DNA from: Billgrantia tianxiuensis
GTDB lineage: Bacteria > Pseudomonadota > Gammaproteobacteria > Pseudomonadales > Halomonadaceae
Reading direction: 5' to 3'
DNA length: 64,000 bases
NCBI RefSeq assembly: GCF_009834345.1
Contig: NZ_CP035042.1
Span: 2,666,001 to 2,730,000 of the forward strand
Shown: piece by piece, positions 11,359 to 19,861 of the stretch
How positions within the stretch are numbered: position 1 is the stretch's first letter
How the letters are laid out: every line of letters starts with the position of its first letter
Program-made: the position numbers and the translations under genes
The notes under the pieces: model-generated
The model's database searches: none
What the model saw: the letters and a program-made list of their open reading frames with translations, nothing else
What the model was told of the DNA's origin: nothing

Positions 11359-11387
11359 AAAAACAGGGGCACCCGGAGGTGCCCCTG
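11359..11387 (-). terminator. Intrinsic terminator after the OmpA-like lipoprotein gene
   Basis: Arms CAGGGGCACC (11364-11373) and GGTGCCCCTG (11378-11387) form a 10-bp stem with a 4-nt loop, followed on the minus strand by five T (11359-11363). It lies about 40 bp past the stop codon. Confidence 0.85.
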
Positions 11388-11425
11388 ACATGTCGCTCAC
11401 CGGGCGTATCGCCCGGAGGCATCGA

Positions 11426-12127
11426 TCAATCCCAGTTCAGGATCTCGACGCGACGGTTCTGAGCGCGACCTTCGTCGGTCTCGTTGGTCGCGACCGGACG
11501 CTCCTCACCGAAGCCACGCGTGGTCATGCGATTCTCGGCAATGCCACGGGAGACCAGGAAGTCGCGGACGGAGTCGGCGCGACGCTGAGACAGGCCCTGG
11601 TTGTACTGCGCGGAACCGACAGAGTCGGTGTGACCTTCGATACGAACCCGCAGGTTGGGGTTCTCACGCAGGGTGGTTGCCACCTGATCCAGGGTCTGGT
11701 GGGCACCCGGGCGGATCTCGGCGGAGTCGAAGGCAAAGGTGACTTCGCTGTCCAGAGTCACGGGCTCGAACTCGGTGACCGGGGCGGGCTCGGGCTCCGG
11801 CTCCGGCATCGGCTCGGGCTCGGCTACCGGCTCGGGCGGCGGCGTGCGGTCAGCACACAGCAGAGCGCCAATCGCGGAACCGGCCACGGCGCCAGTCGCA
11901 GCGCCAGTTTCCTCGTCAGAGCTGCCGCTGGTCGCATAGCCAATGCTGCCACCGATCAAGCCACCAGCGATGCCACACACAACGGGCTGCTGGTACCAGG
12001 CGGTACCGGAAGAAGCGGTTGTCGCACCACCGGACGCCTGGCCACCCCGCTGAAAATCCGTGGCACAGCCAGAAAGGCCGATCACCAGTGCAGAACCCAG
12101 TAGCAAGCCAGTCGTTGATTTTTTCAT
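11426..12127 (-). CDS. OmpA-family peptidoglycan-binding lipoprotein
   Basis: A 233-aa outer-membrane lipoprotein thought to tether the envelope to peptidoglycan. It has a lipoprotein signal with lipobox LSGC near residue 21. A glycine-rich segment (GIAGGLIGGSIGYATSG) of the glycine-zipper type follows, then a Pro/Glu hinge (PEPMPEPEPEP, ~residues 100-115). The C-terminal OmpA domain carries the peptidoglycan motif GHTDSVGSAQYNQGLSQRRA and ends with NRRVEILNWD. It is a monocistronic unit closed by a clear terminator. It resembles YiaD-like proteins, but no specific ortholog is asserted. Confidence 0.88.
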   Translation of the reverse strand: MKKSTTGLLLGSALVIGLSGCATDFQRGGQASGGATTASSGTAWYQQPVVCGIAGGLIGGSIGYATSGSSDEETGAATGAVAGSAIGALLCADRTPPPEPVAEPEPMPEPEPEPAPVTEFEPVTLDSEVTFAFDSAEIRPGAHQTLDQVATTLRENPNLRVRIEGHTDSVGSAQYNQGLSQRRADSVRDFLVSRGIAENRMTTRGFGEERPVATNETDEGRAQNRRVEILNWD

Positions 12128-12373
12128 TGCAAGACTCCTTCTTGATTTTCATCTCGGGCTATGCAGAAGCGAACTCCCCGACGGTCAGGACACTCATTGA
12201 CCCAACGGCTTCAAGTGTAGGCCGTTATTGGCCTTGCTCAAAGCGTCGTTTCACTCCTTTCATTGGCCATTTGCCGTTTCCTGCCAGAAAAACCTGCTGA
12301 ATGGCCATTGATTAGCTTGCCGGAGTACGCAAGGCGCTGCCAACATACCTTGCTGTAGAGCCGTTGTATAGTT

Positions 12374-12841
12374 TCAGTGGAGGCGGTTGGGCCAGCTCTG
12401 GCGAAACTTGAGCACTTCCTCCGCCGCCGCCATTACCGGCCCACGCCACTCCGCCTCGATCTCCAGGCGCTCACGATCTTCGCGCATGCGTTCGCGCGGC
12501 GCCAGCTGCTTGCGAGCCGAATGGGTATGCAAGTGCTGGGTGCGGACGTAGACCTCGCTGAAAGCCTGGAAATCGGGCCTTTCGAGCAGATGGGGATCGA
12601 GAATATCGAGCAGCAGCTTGCAGCGCCAGGCGCCTTCGGTGATATCGACCTGCTCCTGCAACAAGGAAGAAGCGACGATCTCGAGATTGGCCAGGCAATT
12701 CTCGTGCGCCCGGCGCAGCTCATCCTCGCGAAAGGCTTCTCGGCGTTTCACCTCCTGCCACAGCGTGAAAGCATAAGCCGCCAGGCCAGCCACGATGGCC
12801 AGGCCCACGGCAAGCAGGATCAGTGCCGTTGTCGTCGTCAT
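12374..12841 (-). CDS. DUF2489 membrane-anchored protein
   Basis: A 155-aa protein with one N-terminal transmembrane helix (residues ~5-27) and a charged cytoplasmic domain. The conserved-looking core is NCLANLEIVASSLLQEQVDITEGAWR, broken here into NCLANLEIVASSLLQEQ and the following VDITEGAWR. This pattern and length match DUF2489 of gammaproteobacteria, function unknown. The start at 12841 has GGAG nine bases upstream. It is a stand-alone gene between the OmpA-like lipoprotein and the cytochrome oxidase assembly genes. Confidence 0.75.
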   Translation of the reverse strand: MTTTTALILLAVGLAIVAGLAAYAFTLWQEVKRREAFREDELRRAHENCLANLEIVASSLLQEQVDITEGAWRCKLLLDILDPHLLERPDFQAFSEVYVRTQHLHTHSARKQLAPRERMREDRERLEIEAEWRGPVMAAAEEVLKFRQSWPNRLH

Positions 12842-12986
12842 CGAATCTCCAGGCTGATGAGTTCCGGGCCGGATTGTAACTCAAGCCGAGTCCTCGACTC
12901 ACTACAACCCTCATAACAACTTTCGTAACAGCCCTCGTAACAACTCTGATATACGCAACGACACAATTGCATGCGACCCTCTTCGC

Positions 12987-13014
12987 AAAAACGCCCGACC
13001 ATGGGCCGGGCGTT
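12987..13014 (-). terminator. Terminator at the end of the cytochrome oxidase operon
   Basis: Arms AACGCCCG and CGGGCGTT (12990-12997 and 13007-13014) form an 8-bp stem, followed on the minus strand by a T tract of five (12987-12991). It lies just past the ctaB stop. Confidence 0.75.
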
Positions 13015-13050
13015 CCTGCGTCAGCGGAAAAGAGTCAGACGTATGGCCGG

Positions 13051-13989
13051 CTAGATGGCCCACAAGCCGGCATAGTGGTCCAGCAACAGCACGCCGAACA
13101 CCCCAAGGATATAGCGGATCGAGAACCAGAAGGCCGCCAGCGGTGCCTTGGGGTCCTGGCCGCGCCAGACCTTCCAGTTCCAGTACATGAAGCGCAGGTT
13201 GAGCGCCATGACACCGCACAGGTAGACGAAGCCGCTCATGCCGATGACAAAAGGCAGCAGTGTCACGGCGACGGTCAGCCAACCGTAGAGCCAGACCTGA
13301 AGCCGCGTGAACGCCTCGCCATGGGTCACCGGCAGCATCGGCACGCCCGCACGGGCATACTCATCGCGCTTGTGGATGGCCAACGCCCAGAAGTGGGGCG
13401 GCGTCCAGGCAAAAACGATCAGCATCAGCAGCAGCGGCTCCGGCCCCAGCTGTCCGGTGACGGCCGTCCAACCGAGCATGGGCGGCGCCGCCCCCGCCAC
13501 CCCACCGATCACGATGTTCTGCGGCGTGGCGCGCTTGAGAAAAGCCGTATAGATCAGGGCATAGCCGATCAACGAGCCCAGCGTCAGCCAAGCCGTCAGG
13601 GCATTGACCTGCCACAGTAACAGGGCAATGCCGGCAATCGACAATAGCGAAGCCCAGGCCAATGCCAGCGCAGTAGGCATCCGTTGGGCAGCCAGGGGGC
13701 GCTGCGAGGTACGCAGCATCATGGCATCGAGCCGACGGTCGACGACATGGTTGAAGGCTGCCGCACCACCGGCGGCCATCCCAATGCCCGCCAGACCGAA
13801 CATCACCGTTGCCAGAGAAGGCAGACTAGGCGTTGCCAGCGCCATCCCCACCAGGGCGCAGGCCAGCATTACCACCACCACCCTGGGCTTGCATAGCGTG
13901 AGCAGGTCCTGCCAGGTCCAATCGGACGCTGCCAAATGAGCCAGCAATACGCGCTTCACACCCGCCCGCTTCATCAGCGCGTTAGACAT
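13051..13989 (-). CDS. ctaB: Protoheme IX farnesyltransferase (heme O synthase)
   Basis: UbiA-family polytopic membrane enzyme that adds a farnesyl group to heme B, giving heme O for the oxidase. The 312-aa product carries the prenyl-diphosphate motif NHVVDRRLDAMM with the following RTSQRPL, and a second conserved loop HKRDEYARAGVPMLPVTHG. About nine hydrophobic helices are visible. It is the last gene of the operon, and its start overlaps the ctaA stop by 8 nt, so both heme A steps are co-translated. Confidence 0.95.
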   Translation of the reverse strand: MSNALMKRAGVKRVLLAHLAASDWTWQDLLTLCKPRVVVVMLACALVGMALATPSLPSLATVMFGLAGIGMAAGGAAAFNHVVDRRLDAMMLRTSQRPLAAQRMPTALALAWASLLSIAGIALLLWQVNALTAWLTLGSLIGYALIYTAFLKRATPQNIVIGGVAGAAPPMLGWTAVTGQLGPEPLLLMLIVFAWTPPHFWALAIHKRDEYARAGVPMLPVTHGEAFTRLQVWLYGWLTVAVTLLPFVIGMSGFVYLCGVMALNLRFMYWNWKVWRGQDPKAPLAAFWFSIRYILGVFGVLLLDHYAGLWAI

Positions 13990-15103
13990 GCACCCACTCC
14001 TTGTCCCGTCGTTTCGAACTTACGGCCTCGACAGCCGTTTCCCGCCAGTGCCAGGTCGCCAACGCCAACAGCAGGACCAGCGACACGGCGCCGGCCGTAT
14101 GCAGCAACGCCAGCCACAACGGCAACCACATCAGGACGTTGGCGATTCCCAACCCCAGTTGAATACCATAGGCAACGACCAGCCCGCCGAGCCAGGGCCG
14201 CATGCGCGCCTCTCCCCAGTAGCGTGCCGCCAGCATCACCAACGCCAGTCCCAGCAGCAGCGCACCGATACGATGCCCCTGGTGAATGGCCGTGCGGGCA
14301 TCGGCATGTAGCTGGCCGTGCAGGTAATTGGGCCCTACCGTCTGGGTCAGGTGAAACCCTTCGCTCCAGTCCATTTCCGGCCACCATTGGCCATTACAGG
14401 TGGGGAACCCCTGGCAGGCAATACCGGCGTAGTTGCTGGACACCCAGCCACCCAATGCCAACTGCAGCACCAGCAGGGTCATGGCCAGCCCCCACAGCGG
14501 TGTCAGCCGGCGCCTGGGCACGCCGGGCCCATCGCCCTTGGCGAAGCGACGCAGGCTTAGATGCAGCCACAGGAACAGGACCAGCACCGTGAGGCCACCC
14601 AGTAGATGCAACGTCACCACCTGGGGCCACAGCTTGAGGGTCACGGTGAACGCACCGAATGCCCCCTGCAGCAGGATGACTGCCAGCAGCGCCACGTTGG
14701 CCCTCCAGGGATAGCCAGGACGCCGACGCAGCCCAGCCCCCAGCGCAAGCAGGCTGATGACCAGCAGACCCAAGGCGGAGGCCACATAACGATGGATCAT
14801 CTCGACCCAGGCCTTGAACGACTCGAGCGGCGCATGGGGAGAGTGTGCCATGGCACGCTCGGCATCAGGCACCACCAGGCGCCCATAGCACCCCGGCCAG
14901 TCCGGACAGCCCAGCCCGGCATCCACCAGACGAGTCCAGACACCGATGAGGATCACCACCGCGGTGAGGACGACGCCCAACAGGCTGAGGATCAGCAACA
15001 AGCGTAGCCGCGACGTATGCGCCTGCGCGGGAGAGTTCGGCATCGAAGCACCCTGCATATCGGATTCCTTGACCTCGTCACGTATCGAATCGTTCTTTGC
15101 CAC
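13982..15103 (-). CDS. ctaA: Heme A synthase (COX15/CtaA)
   Basis: Oxidises heme O to heme A in the inner membrane. The 373-aa product has eight hydrophobic helices and paired conserved histidines: EMIHRYVAS and LHLLGG in the first half, HQGHRIGALL and LLHTAGA in the second. The extracytoplasmic DAGLGCPDWPGCYG and CQGFPTCNGQW loops hold cysteine pairs typical of class B/D CtaA proteins. The N-terminal ~30 residues are hydrophilic, so the true start could be internal (MQGASMPNS, MPNSPAQAH). It lies between the CxxxC protein and ctaB. Confidence 0.94.
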   Translation of the reverse strand: MAKNDSIRDEVKESDMQGASMPNSPAQAHTSRLRLLLILSLLGVVLTAVVILIGVWTRLVDAGLGCPDWPGCYGRLVVPDAERAMAHSPHAPLESFKAWVEMIHRYVASALGLLVISLLALGAGLRRRPGYPWRANVALLAVILLQGAFGAFTVTLKLWPQVVTLHLLGGLTVLVLFLWLHLSLRRFAKGDGPGVPRRRLTPLWGLAMTLLVLQLALGGWVSSNYAGIACQGFPTCNGQWWPEMDWSEGFHLTQTVGPNYLHGQLHADARTAIHQGHRIGALLLGLALVMLAARYWGEARMRPWLGGLVVAYGIQLGLGIANVLMWLPLWLALLHTAGAVSLVLLLALATWHWRETAVEAVSSKRRDKEWVHV

Positions 15104-15115
15104 CCTCGCATCACC

Positions 15116-15652
15116 TCAGCGATGCGTGCCATCGAGCTCAGGCGCCGCCCGAGGGTCAGGATTCATGCGCAACAGATGACTGAGATCGTCCATTACGTCA
15201 CGTTCCGCGACCTCTCGTTCATAGGTCAATACGACTTTGCCCTGAGGGTCGAGCAGCCAGACCCGTCCCGGGCTCTGCCAATCGGGCACGTTCCGCCAAT
15301 GATTGCCAACCTCGCCAGGCAGCACATCGCCCTCGCCGCCGATCCTGAGCCGGGTGACGCGTGGCGCCTCGCGACCCAATGCACGATGCAAGCGCCACCA
15401 GCGGTCGGCCTCCTGGGCACAGTCACTCGTGCAATCGAATGCCAGTATCCAGTCGCCGCCGTCCACCGTGCCGAACGACTCGGCCAAGGGCCACTCGGCC
15501 AAACGCGGGATCTCGGGTGCCAACTGGCCATGGGCCGTGCGCTGCTCGGGAATGCCGATGCGCCACTGCACCATGACCCAAGCCGTCAGCACCGGCAAGG
15601 CAAACACGGCAATCAATGCCAGCAGCTTGATGCGCTGATGGCGTATATTCAC
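15116..15652 (-). CDS. Membrane-anchored SCO-like cytochrome oxidase assembly protein
   Basis: A 178-aa protein with one N-terminal helix (residues ~8-28) and a periplasmic domain. The GTG start at 15652 overlaps the SURF1 stop (GTGA), which supports this start by translational coupling; AGGAAG lies upstream. The periplasmic part has DWILAFDCTSDCAQEADRWW, a CxxxC pair in the place where SCO proteins bind copper. A C-terminal stretch with VWLLDPQGKVVLTYER also matches a thioredoxin fold. Pseudomonas has a protein of unknown function at the same operon position. A role in CuA assembly is inferred from context and the CxxxC pair. Confidence 0.7.
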   Translation of the reverse strand: MNIRHQRIKLLALIAVFALPVLTAWVMVQWRIGIPEQRTAHGQLAPEIPRLAEWPLAESFGTVDGGDWILAFDCTSDCAQEADRWWRLHRALGREAPRVTRLRIGGEGDVLPGEVGNHWRNVPDWQSPGRVWLLDPQGKVVLTYEREVAERDVMDDLSHLLRMNPDPRAAPELDGTHR

Positions 15653-16400
15653 GGCTTCCTGCACCCTTCCGTCTCCTCGGATGTTGCGTTTTCGGCGCCA
15701 CCCCCATGGGGGCTGCGGTCTTTCATCAACCTGTATCCGCCAAGGAGCATCACCACCAGAGCGGCCAGCGCCAGGCCCCACCACTGCACGGCATAGCCGA
15801 CGTGACGGCTGGGGGCATGACACTGGGCTCCCACCAGGGCTCGAGCATTCCCGCACCGCGCTCGAGATGCATCCACCCCTCATGGGCAAAGTCACCGAAC
15901 TCCCAGGCGGCAAGGTCGATTCGTTGCAACCTGTCCCCCTCACGGTTGGGGCCGAACAGCGGCGTGCCCTCGCCCGCCTGCTGCCACCGTCCCTCTACCA
16001 CGACTTCTCCGGTGGGCGTATCCACCTCGGGTGACTCACGGCTCGGCCCGGTCGGCACGAAACCTCTTTGCACCAGCCACACACGGCCATCCTCGGTACG
16101 CAGGGGGGTCAACACCGCCACACCCAATCGCCCCTGGTGGGTACGGTTGTCGAGAAACAGGGTCCGCTCGGCCAGATAATGGCCACGCAGGGTAAGATGG
16201 GTACCTTCGGGCGGGACCTTGCCCGGCGCCTCGAGCGTTGGCGCAGCATCCAGCCGGGCCAGATAGTCACGCTTGTCGTCGGCCCTCTCCCACTGCCATA
16301 GTCCAAGAAACACCCCTAATATCACCAGCAGCGACCAAAACAAGAACCAGGCGGCCAGCCGCCAGCTTCCTGCCCCTTGACCTCTGATGGAGTGATGCAT
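15649..16400 (-). CDS. SURF1-family cytochrome oxidase assembly protein (apparent frameshift)
   Basis: SURF1 proteins help insert heme A into subunit I. Two transmembrane helices bracket a periplasmic domain: LAAWFLFWSLLVILGVFLG near the N-terminus and LALAALVVMLLGGYRL near the C-terminus. FLGLWQWERADDKRDYL and VWLVQRGFVP are SURF1 hallmarks. The frame breaks at a run of five G (15810-15814). One added base joins EPSVMPP to SRHVGYAVQWWG, a conserved SURF1 ending, giving 250 aa. The proposed start at 16400 overlaps the start of the opposite-strand DUF2909 gene by two bases and has only a weak ribosome site. Confidence 0.87.
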
Positions 16401-16596
16401 GTTTCTCAAGACCCTGATAGCCCTCGTATTCCTGGCCATGCTGACCAGCCTGGCCGCCGGCGCCGGCTTTCTCCTCCGCGACGACATCAGCTCGAGGCGA
16501 TTGCTGGTGTCGCTGAAGATCCGCGTCAGCCTCGCGGCGCTGCTGCTGGCCCTGCTGTTCTATGGCTTCTATTTCGGCAGCCTGAGCCCCGCTTGA
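16399..16596 (+). CDS. DUF2909 twin-transmembrane protein, antisense within the cox operon
   Basis: A 65-aa protein starting MFLKTLIALVFLAMLTSLAAG with a second helix at about residues 41-60, the layout of the DUF2909 'twin transmembrane' family linked to cytochrome oxidase loci. A GGAG ribosome site lies about seven bases before the ATG. It is the only plus-strand gene in an otherwise minus-strand operon: divergent from SURF1 with overlapping starts, and convergent with coxC across 44 bp. A small assembly or supernumerary subunit role is an inference from conserved context. Confidence 0.75.
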   Translation: MFLKTLIALVFLAMLTSLAAGAGFLLRDDISSRRLLVSLKIRVSLAALLLALLFYGFYFGSLSPA

Positions 16597-16640
16597 GGGC
16601 CAGGCCTACCGAACAAGGCTTCGACGCGATACGCACGACC

Positions 16641-17501
16641 TCAGAAGACGTAGACGAACAAGAACAGCCCCACCCACACCACGTCGACGAAGTGCCAGTA
16701 CCAGCATGATGCCTCGAAGCCGAAGTGCTCCTCCGGCGAGAAGTGATGGCGCATGACCCGCATCAGCATGACGATCAGGATGATCGTGCCGATGATGACA
16801 TGCAGGCCATGGAAGCCGGTGAGGATGAAGAACGTTGCGCCGTAGATGCCCGCCTGCAGGGTGATGCCGTAATGGACATAGGCCTCGTAGTACTCCACCG
16901 CCTGGATCGTGATGAAGCACAGCCCCAGCAGGACGGTCCCCGCCAGCCAGTTGCGGCAGATCTGGCGCTTACCCTCCTTCAGGGCCTCGTGCGCCACGGT
17001 CAGCGTGATGCTCGAGGATACCAGGATCAAGGTATTGACCAGCGGCAGTTGCCATGGGCTGAAGACCTGGGCAGGCCCGGTCACGGACGAATCCGGAGGG
17101 CTGAGCAGCGGCCAGTGGGCGGTAAATTCCGGCCACAGCAGCGCCGTTGCTCCCTTGGTCCCCTCGCCCGCCAGCCAGGGAATGGCAAAGGTACGTACGT
17201 AGAAGAGCGCGCCGAAGAAGGCGGCGAAGAACATTACCTCCGAGAAGATGAACCAGCCCATGCCCCAGCGGAAGGAGCGGTCCATCTGCGCATCATAGAG
17301 GCCGCTGCGGGACTCGCTCACCACATCGCGGAACCACAGCGCCATGACCGTGATGACGCCCACCAGGCCGATCAGCGAAATGATGGTGCCACGCCCGTGA
17401 ACCAGCACCATCCCGGTCCCGATCATCATCACCCCAAGCGCCAGGGAGCCTAGTATCGGCCACTTGCTGGTCGCGGGAACGTAATAACTGCCACCACTCA
17501 T
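16641..17501 (-). CDS. coxC: Cytochrome c oxidase subunit III
   Basis: Non-redox subunit of the aa3-type oxidase, with seven transmembrane helices; it stabilises the core and the proton path. The 286-aa product starts MSGGSYYVPATSKWPILGS and contains DRSFRWGMGWFIFSEVMFF, with the conserved glutamate in SEVMFF. Near the C-terminus are FFILTGFHGLHVIIGT and FEASCWYWHFVDVVWVGLF, the COX3 signatures. Its start overlaps the ctaG stop by 4 nt (ATGA). Confidence 0.96.
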   Translation of the reverse strand: MSGGSYYVPATSKWPILGSLALGVMMIGTGMVLVHGRGTIISLIGLVGVITVMALWFRDVVSESRSGLYDAQMDRSFRWGMGWFIFSEVMFFAAFFGALFYVRTFAIPWLAGEGTKGATALLWPEFTAHWPLLSPPDSSVTGPAQVFSPWQLPLVNTLILVSSSITLTVAHEALKEGKRQICRNWLAGTVLLGLCFITIQAVEYYEAYVHYGITLQAGIYGATFFILTGFHGLHVIIGTIILIVMLMRVMRHHFSPEEHFGFEASCWYWHFVDVVWVGLFLFVYVF

Positions 17502-18091
17502 GCCTCACCTCCTTCATCGCTCTTTACCCCGGCCTGCAGCGGTATGTTCCTGCCCTCCACGGGATAGAGGGTATAGACCAGAGTGATGGTATTGACCTCC
17601 GGCGGGAGGTCACGGGCCAGTTGGAAAACCAGTGGCAGCTCGACGCGCTCACCCGCTTGCAGCTGCTGCTCCTCGAAGCAGAAGCAGCTCGCCTTGCGGA
17701 CATGCCGGGTAGCGGTGGAAGGTGAAACGCTGGGTACGGCGCGCCCCCAGCTCTCCACGCTGCTCTGGTTACTGAACGAGAAATTGACCTCGGAGGTCTG
17801 GCCCGGATGCAGCCGCACCTGGCGCGTTTCCACCTCCATGTTCCAGGGCAGGCCCGAGCCATTGCGCGTGATGAACTGCACGGTCACCATGCGAGACTGA
17901 TCGACCTCGTCATGAATGATGGCCTGGGCCTTGGTATCGACCTTGCCATTGATGCCCGTCACCCGACAGAAGGCGTCATACAACGGCACCAGGGCAAAAG
18001 CGAAGGCGAACATGCCGACCAGTGCGGCCACGCTGCGCCATACCGTCCGCCGCACCGCGACCTGCCGAGCCTGAGTATCGTTCTGACTCAT
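17498..18091 (-). CDS. ctaG: Cytochrome c oxidase assembly protein CtaG/Cox11
   Basis: Delivers copper to the CuB centre of subunit I. The 197-aa product has a single N-terminal membrane anchor (residues ~17-38) ending VPLYDAFCRVTGINGK, then a periplasmic immunoglobulin-like domain. The copper site KASCFCFEEQQL holds the CFCF motif and is followed by the PLVFQLARDLPP strand. It sits between coxA and coxC, overlapping coxC by four bases. Confidence 0.96.
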   Translation of the reverse strand: MSQNDTQARQVAVRRTVWRSVAALVGMFAFAFALVPLYDAFCRVTGINGKVDTKAQAIIHDEVDQSRMVTVQFITRNGSGLPWNMEVETRQVRLHPGQTSEVNFSFSNQSSVESWGRAVPSVSPSTATRHVRKASCFCFEEQQLQAGERVELPLVFQLARDLPPEVNTITLVYTLYPVEGRNIPLQAGVKSDEGGEA

Positions 18092-18142
18092 GCTTCACTC
18101 CTCTTCTCACATGCCGATCCGCAAAGGGAACGGCCGCCCGGC

Positions 18143-19780
18143 TCAGTGAGCCGGACGCTGGAAGGTGGGCGGTGTCTCGAACGTATGCAGCGGCGCCGGG
18201 CTCGGCACGCTCCACTCCAGGTCATCGGCGTATTCGCCCCAGGCCTGGGCCGGCGCCTTCTGGCCACCGCGTACGCACATCACGATCACGGCAACGAACA
18301 GCAGCTGCGAGAAGCCGAACATGAAGGCGCCGATGGAAGACACCATGTTGAAATCGGCGAACTGCAGCGCGTAGTCGGGAATACGTCGTGGCATGCCGGC
18401 CAGCCCCGAGAAGTGCATGGGGAAGAAGGTCAGGTTGACCCCGATCACGGATAGCCAGAAGTGCCACTGCGCCAGGCGCACGTTGGGATAGTGCCCGGTC
18501 CATTTCGGCAGCCAGAAATAAACCCCTGCCATGATCGCGAAAATGGCTCCCGGCACCAGTACGTAGTGGAAATGCGCCACCACGAAATAGGTGTCGTGGT
18601 ACTGGAAGTCGGCCGGCGCGATGGCCAGCATCAGGCCCGAGAACCCACCGATAGTGAACAGCACCACGAAGGCCAGGGCGAACAGCATCGGCGGCTCGAA
18701 GCTGATCGACCCCCGGAACAGCGTCGCCACCCAGTTGAATACCTTCACCCCGGTGGGCACCGCGATCAGCATGGTGGCATACATGAAGAACAGCTGTCCG
18801 ACCAGCGGCATGCCTACGATGAACATGTGGTGGCCCCACACCATGAACGACAGCACGGCAATAGCGGCCGTGGCATACACCATGGAGGCGTAGCCAAACA
18901 GGCGCTTGCGGGCAAACGCCGGGATGATGGCCGACACGATGCCGAACGCCGGCAGGATCATGATGTAGACCTCGGGATGCCCGAAGAACCAGAAAAGGTG
19001 CTGGAACAGTACCGGGTCACCACCGCCCGCGGCATTGAAGAAGCTGGTGCCGAAGTTGATGTCCATGAGCATCATGGTGATGACGCCGGCCAGGACCGGC
19101 ATCACCGCAATCAGCAGGAACGCGGTGATCAGCCAGGTCCACACGAACAGCGGCATATCCATCATGCGCATGCCAGGGGCACGCATGTTGAGAATGGTGG
19201 CAACGATGTTGATCGCTCCAAGAATGGAGCTGATACCGGCGATGTGCAGCGACAGGATGAAGAACGTCGTCGACGGCGGTGCGTAGGTGGTCGACAGCGG
19301 CGCATAGAAGGTCCAGCCGAAATTGGGACCGCCGCCCGGCATGAACAAGGTAGAGAGCAGCAGGCCGAACGCCACCGGCAACAGCCAGAAGCTGAAGTTG
19401 TTGAGTCGCGGCAGCGCCATGTCCGGCGCGCCTATCTGCAGCGGAATCATCCAGTTGGCCAAGCCCGTGAAGGCTGGCATGACCGCCGCGAAGACCATGA
19501 TCAGGCCATGCATGGTGGTCATCTGATTGAAGAATTCCGGATTGACGAACTGCAGCCCGGGCTGGAACAGCTCAAGGCGAACCACCAGCGCGAAAATCCC
19601 GCCGATGAAGAACATGATCAGCGAGAAGATCAGGTACAGGGTACCGATCTCCTTGTGGTTGGTGGTCAGCAACCATCGCATGATGCCCTTGGGCGGCGCC
19701 TCGTGGGCATGTCCATGCCCCGCTTCCGCGGCGCTGGTGCTCTGCTCGAGAGTCGGTTGAGGAGGTACCTTAGGGGCCAT
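18143..19780 (-). CDS. coxA: Cytochrome c oxidase subunit I
   Basis: Catalytic subunit with heme a and the heme a3-CuB centre; it reduces O2 and pumps protons. The 545-aa product has twelve helices. [16 protein letters not shown] carries a CuB histidine and the cross-linked tyrosine, [12 protein letters not shown] the two other CuB histidines, and [15 protein letters not shown] the heme a3 and heme a ligands. The early [15 protein letters not shown] holds the other heme a ligand. This is an A-type heme-copper oxidase that receives electrons from cytochrome c through CuA of CoxB. Confidence 0.98.
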   Translation of the reverse strand: MAPKVPPQPTLEQSTSAAEAGHGHAHEAPPKGIMRWLLTTNHKEIGTLYLIFSLIMFFIGGIFALVVRLELFQPGLQFVNPEFFNQMTTMHGLIMVFAAVMPAFTGLANWMIPLQIGAPDMALPRLNNFSFWLLPVAFGLLLSTLFMPGGGPNFGWTFYAPLSTTYAPPSTTFFILSLHIAGISSILGAINIVATILNMRAPGMRMMDMPLFVWTWLITAFLLIAVMPVLAGVITMMLMDINFGTSFFNAAGGGDPVLFQHLFWFFGHPEVYIMILPAFGIVSAIIPAFARKRLFGYASMVYATAAIAVLSFMVWGHHMFIVGMPLVGQLFFMYATMLIAVPTGVKVFNWVATLFRGSISFEPPMLFALAFVVLFTIGGFSGLMLAIAPADFQYHDTYFVVAHFHYVLVPGAIFAIMAGVYFWLPKWTGHYPNVRLAQWHFWLSVIGVNLTFFPMHFSGLAGMPRRIPDYALQFADFNMVSSIGAFMFGFSQLLFVAVIVMCVRGGQKAPAQAWGEYADDLEWSVPSPAPLHTFETPPTFQRPAH

Positions 19781-19861
19781 CGGAATACTCCAGTCTCATT
19801 GTCTTGTTGTGTCGTAGCTTGGTCAGGGGCATCACGGTGCCGACGGCACCGTGATGGATCA

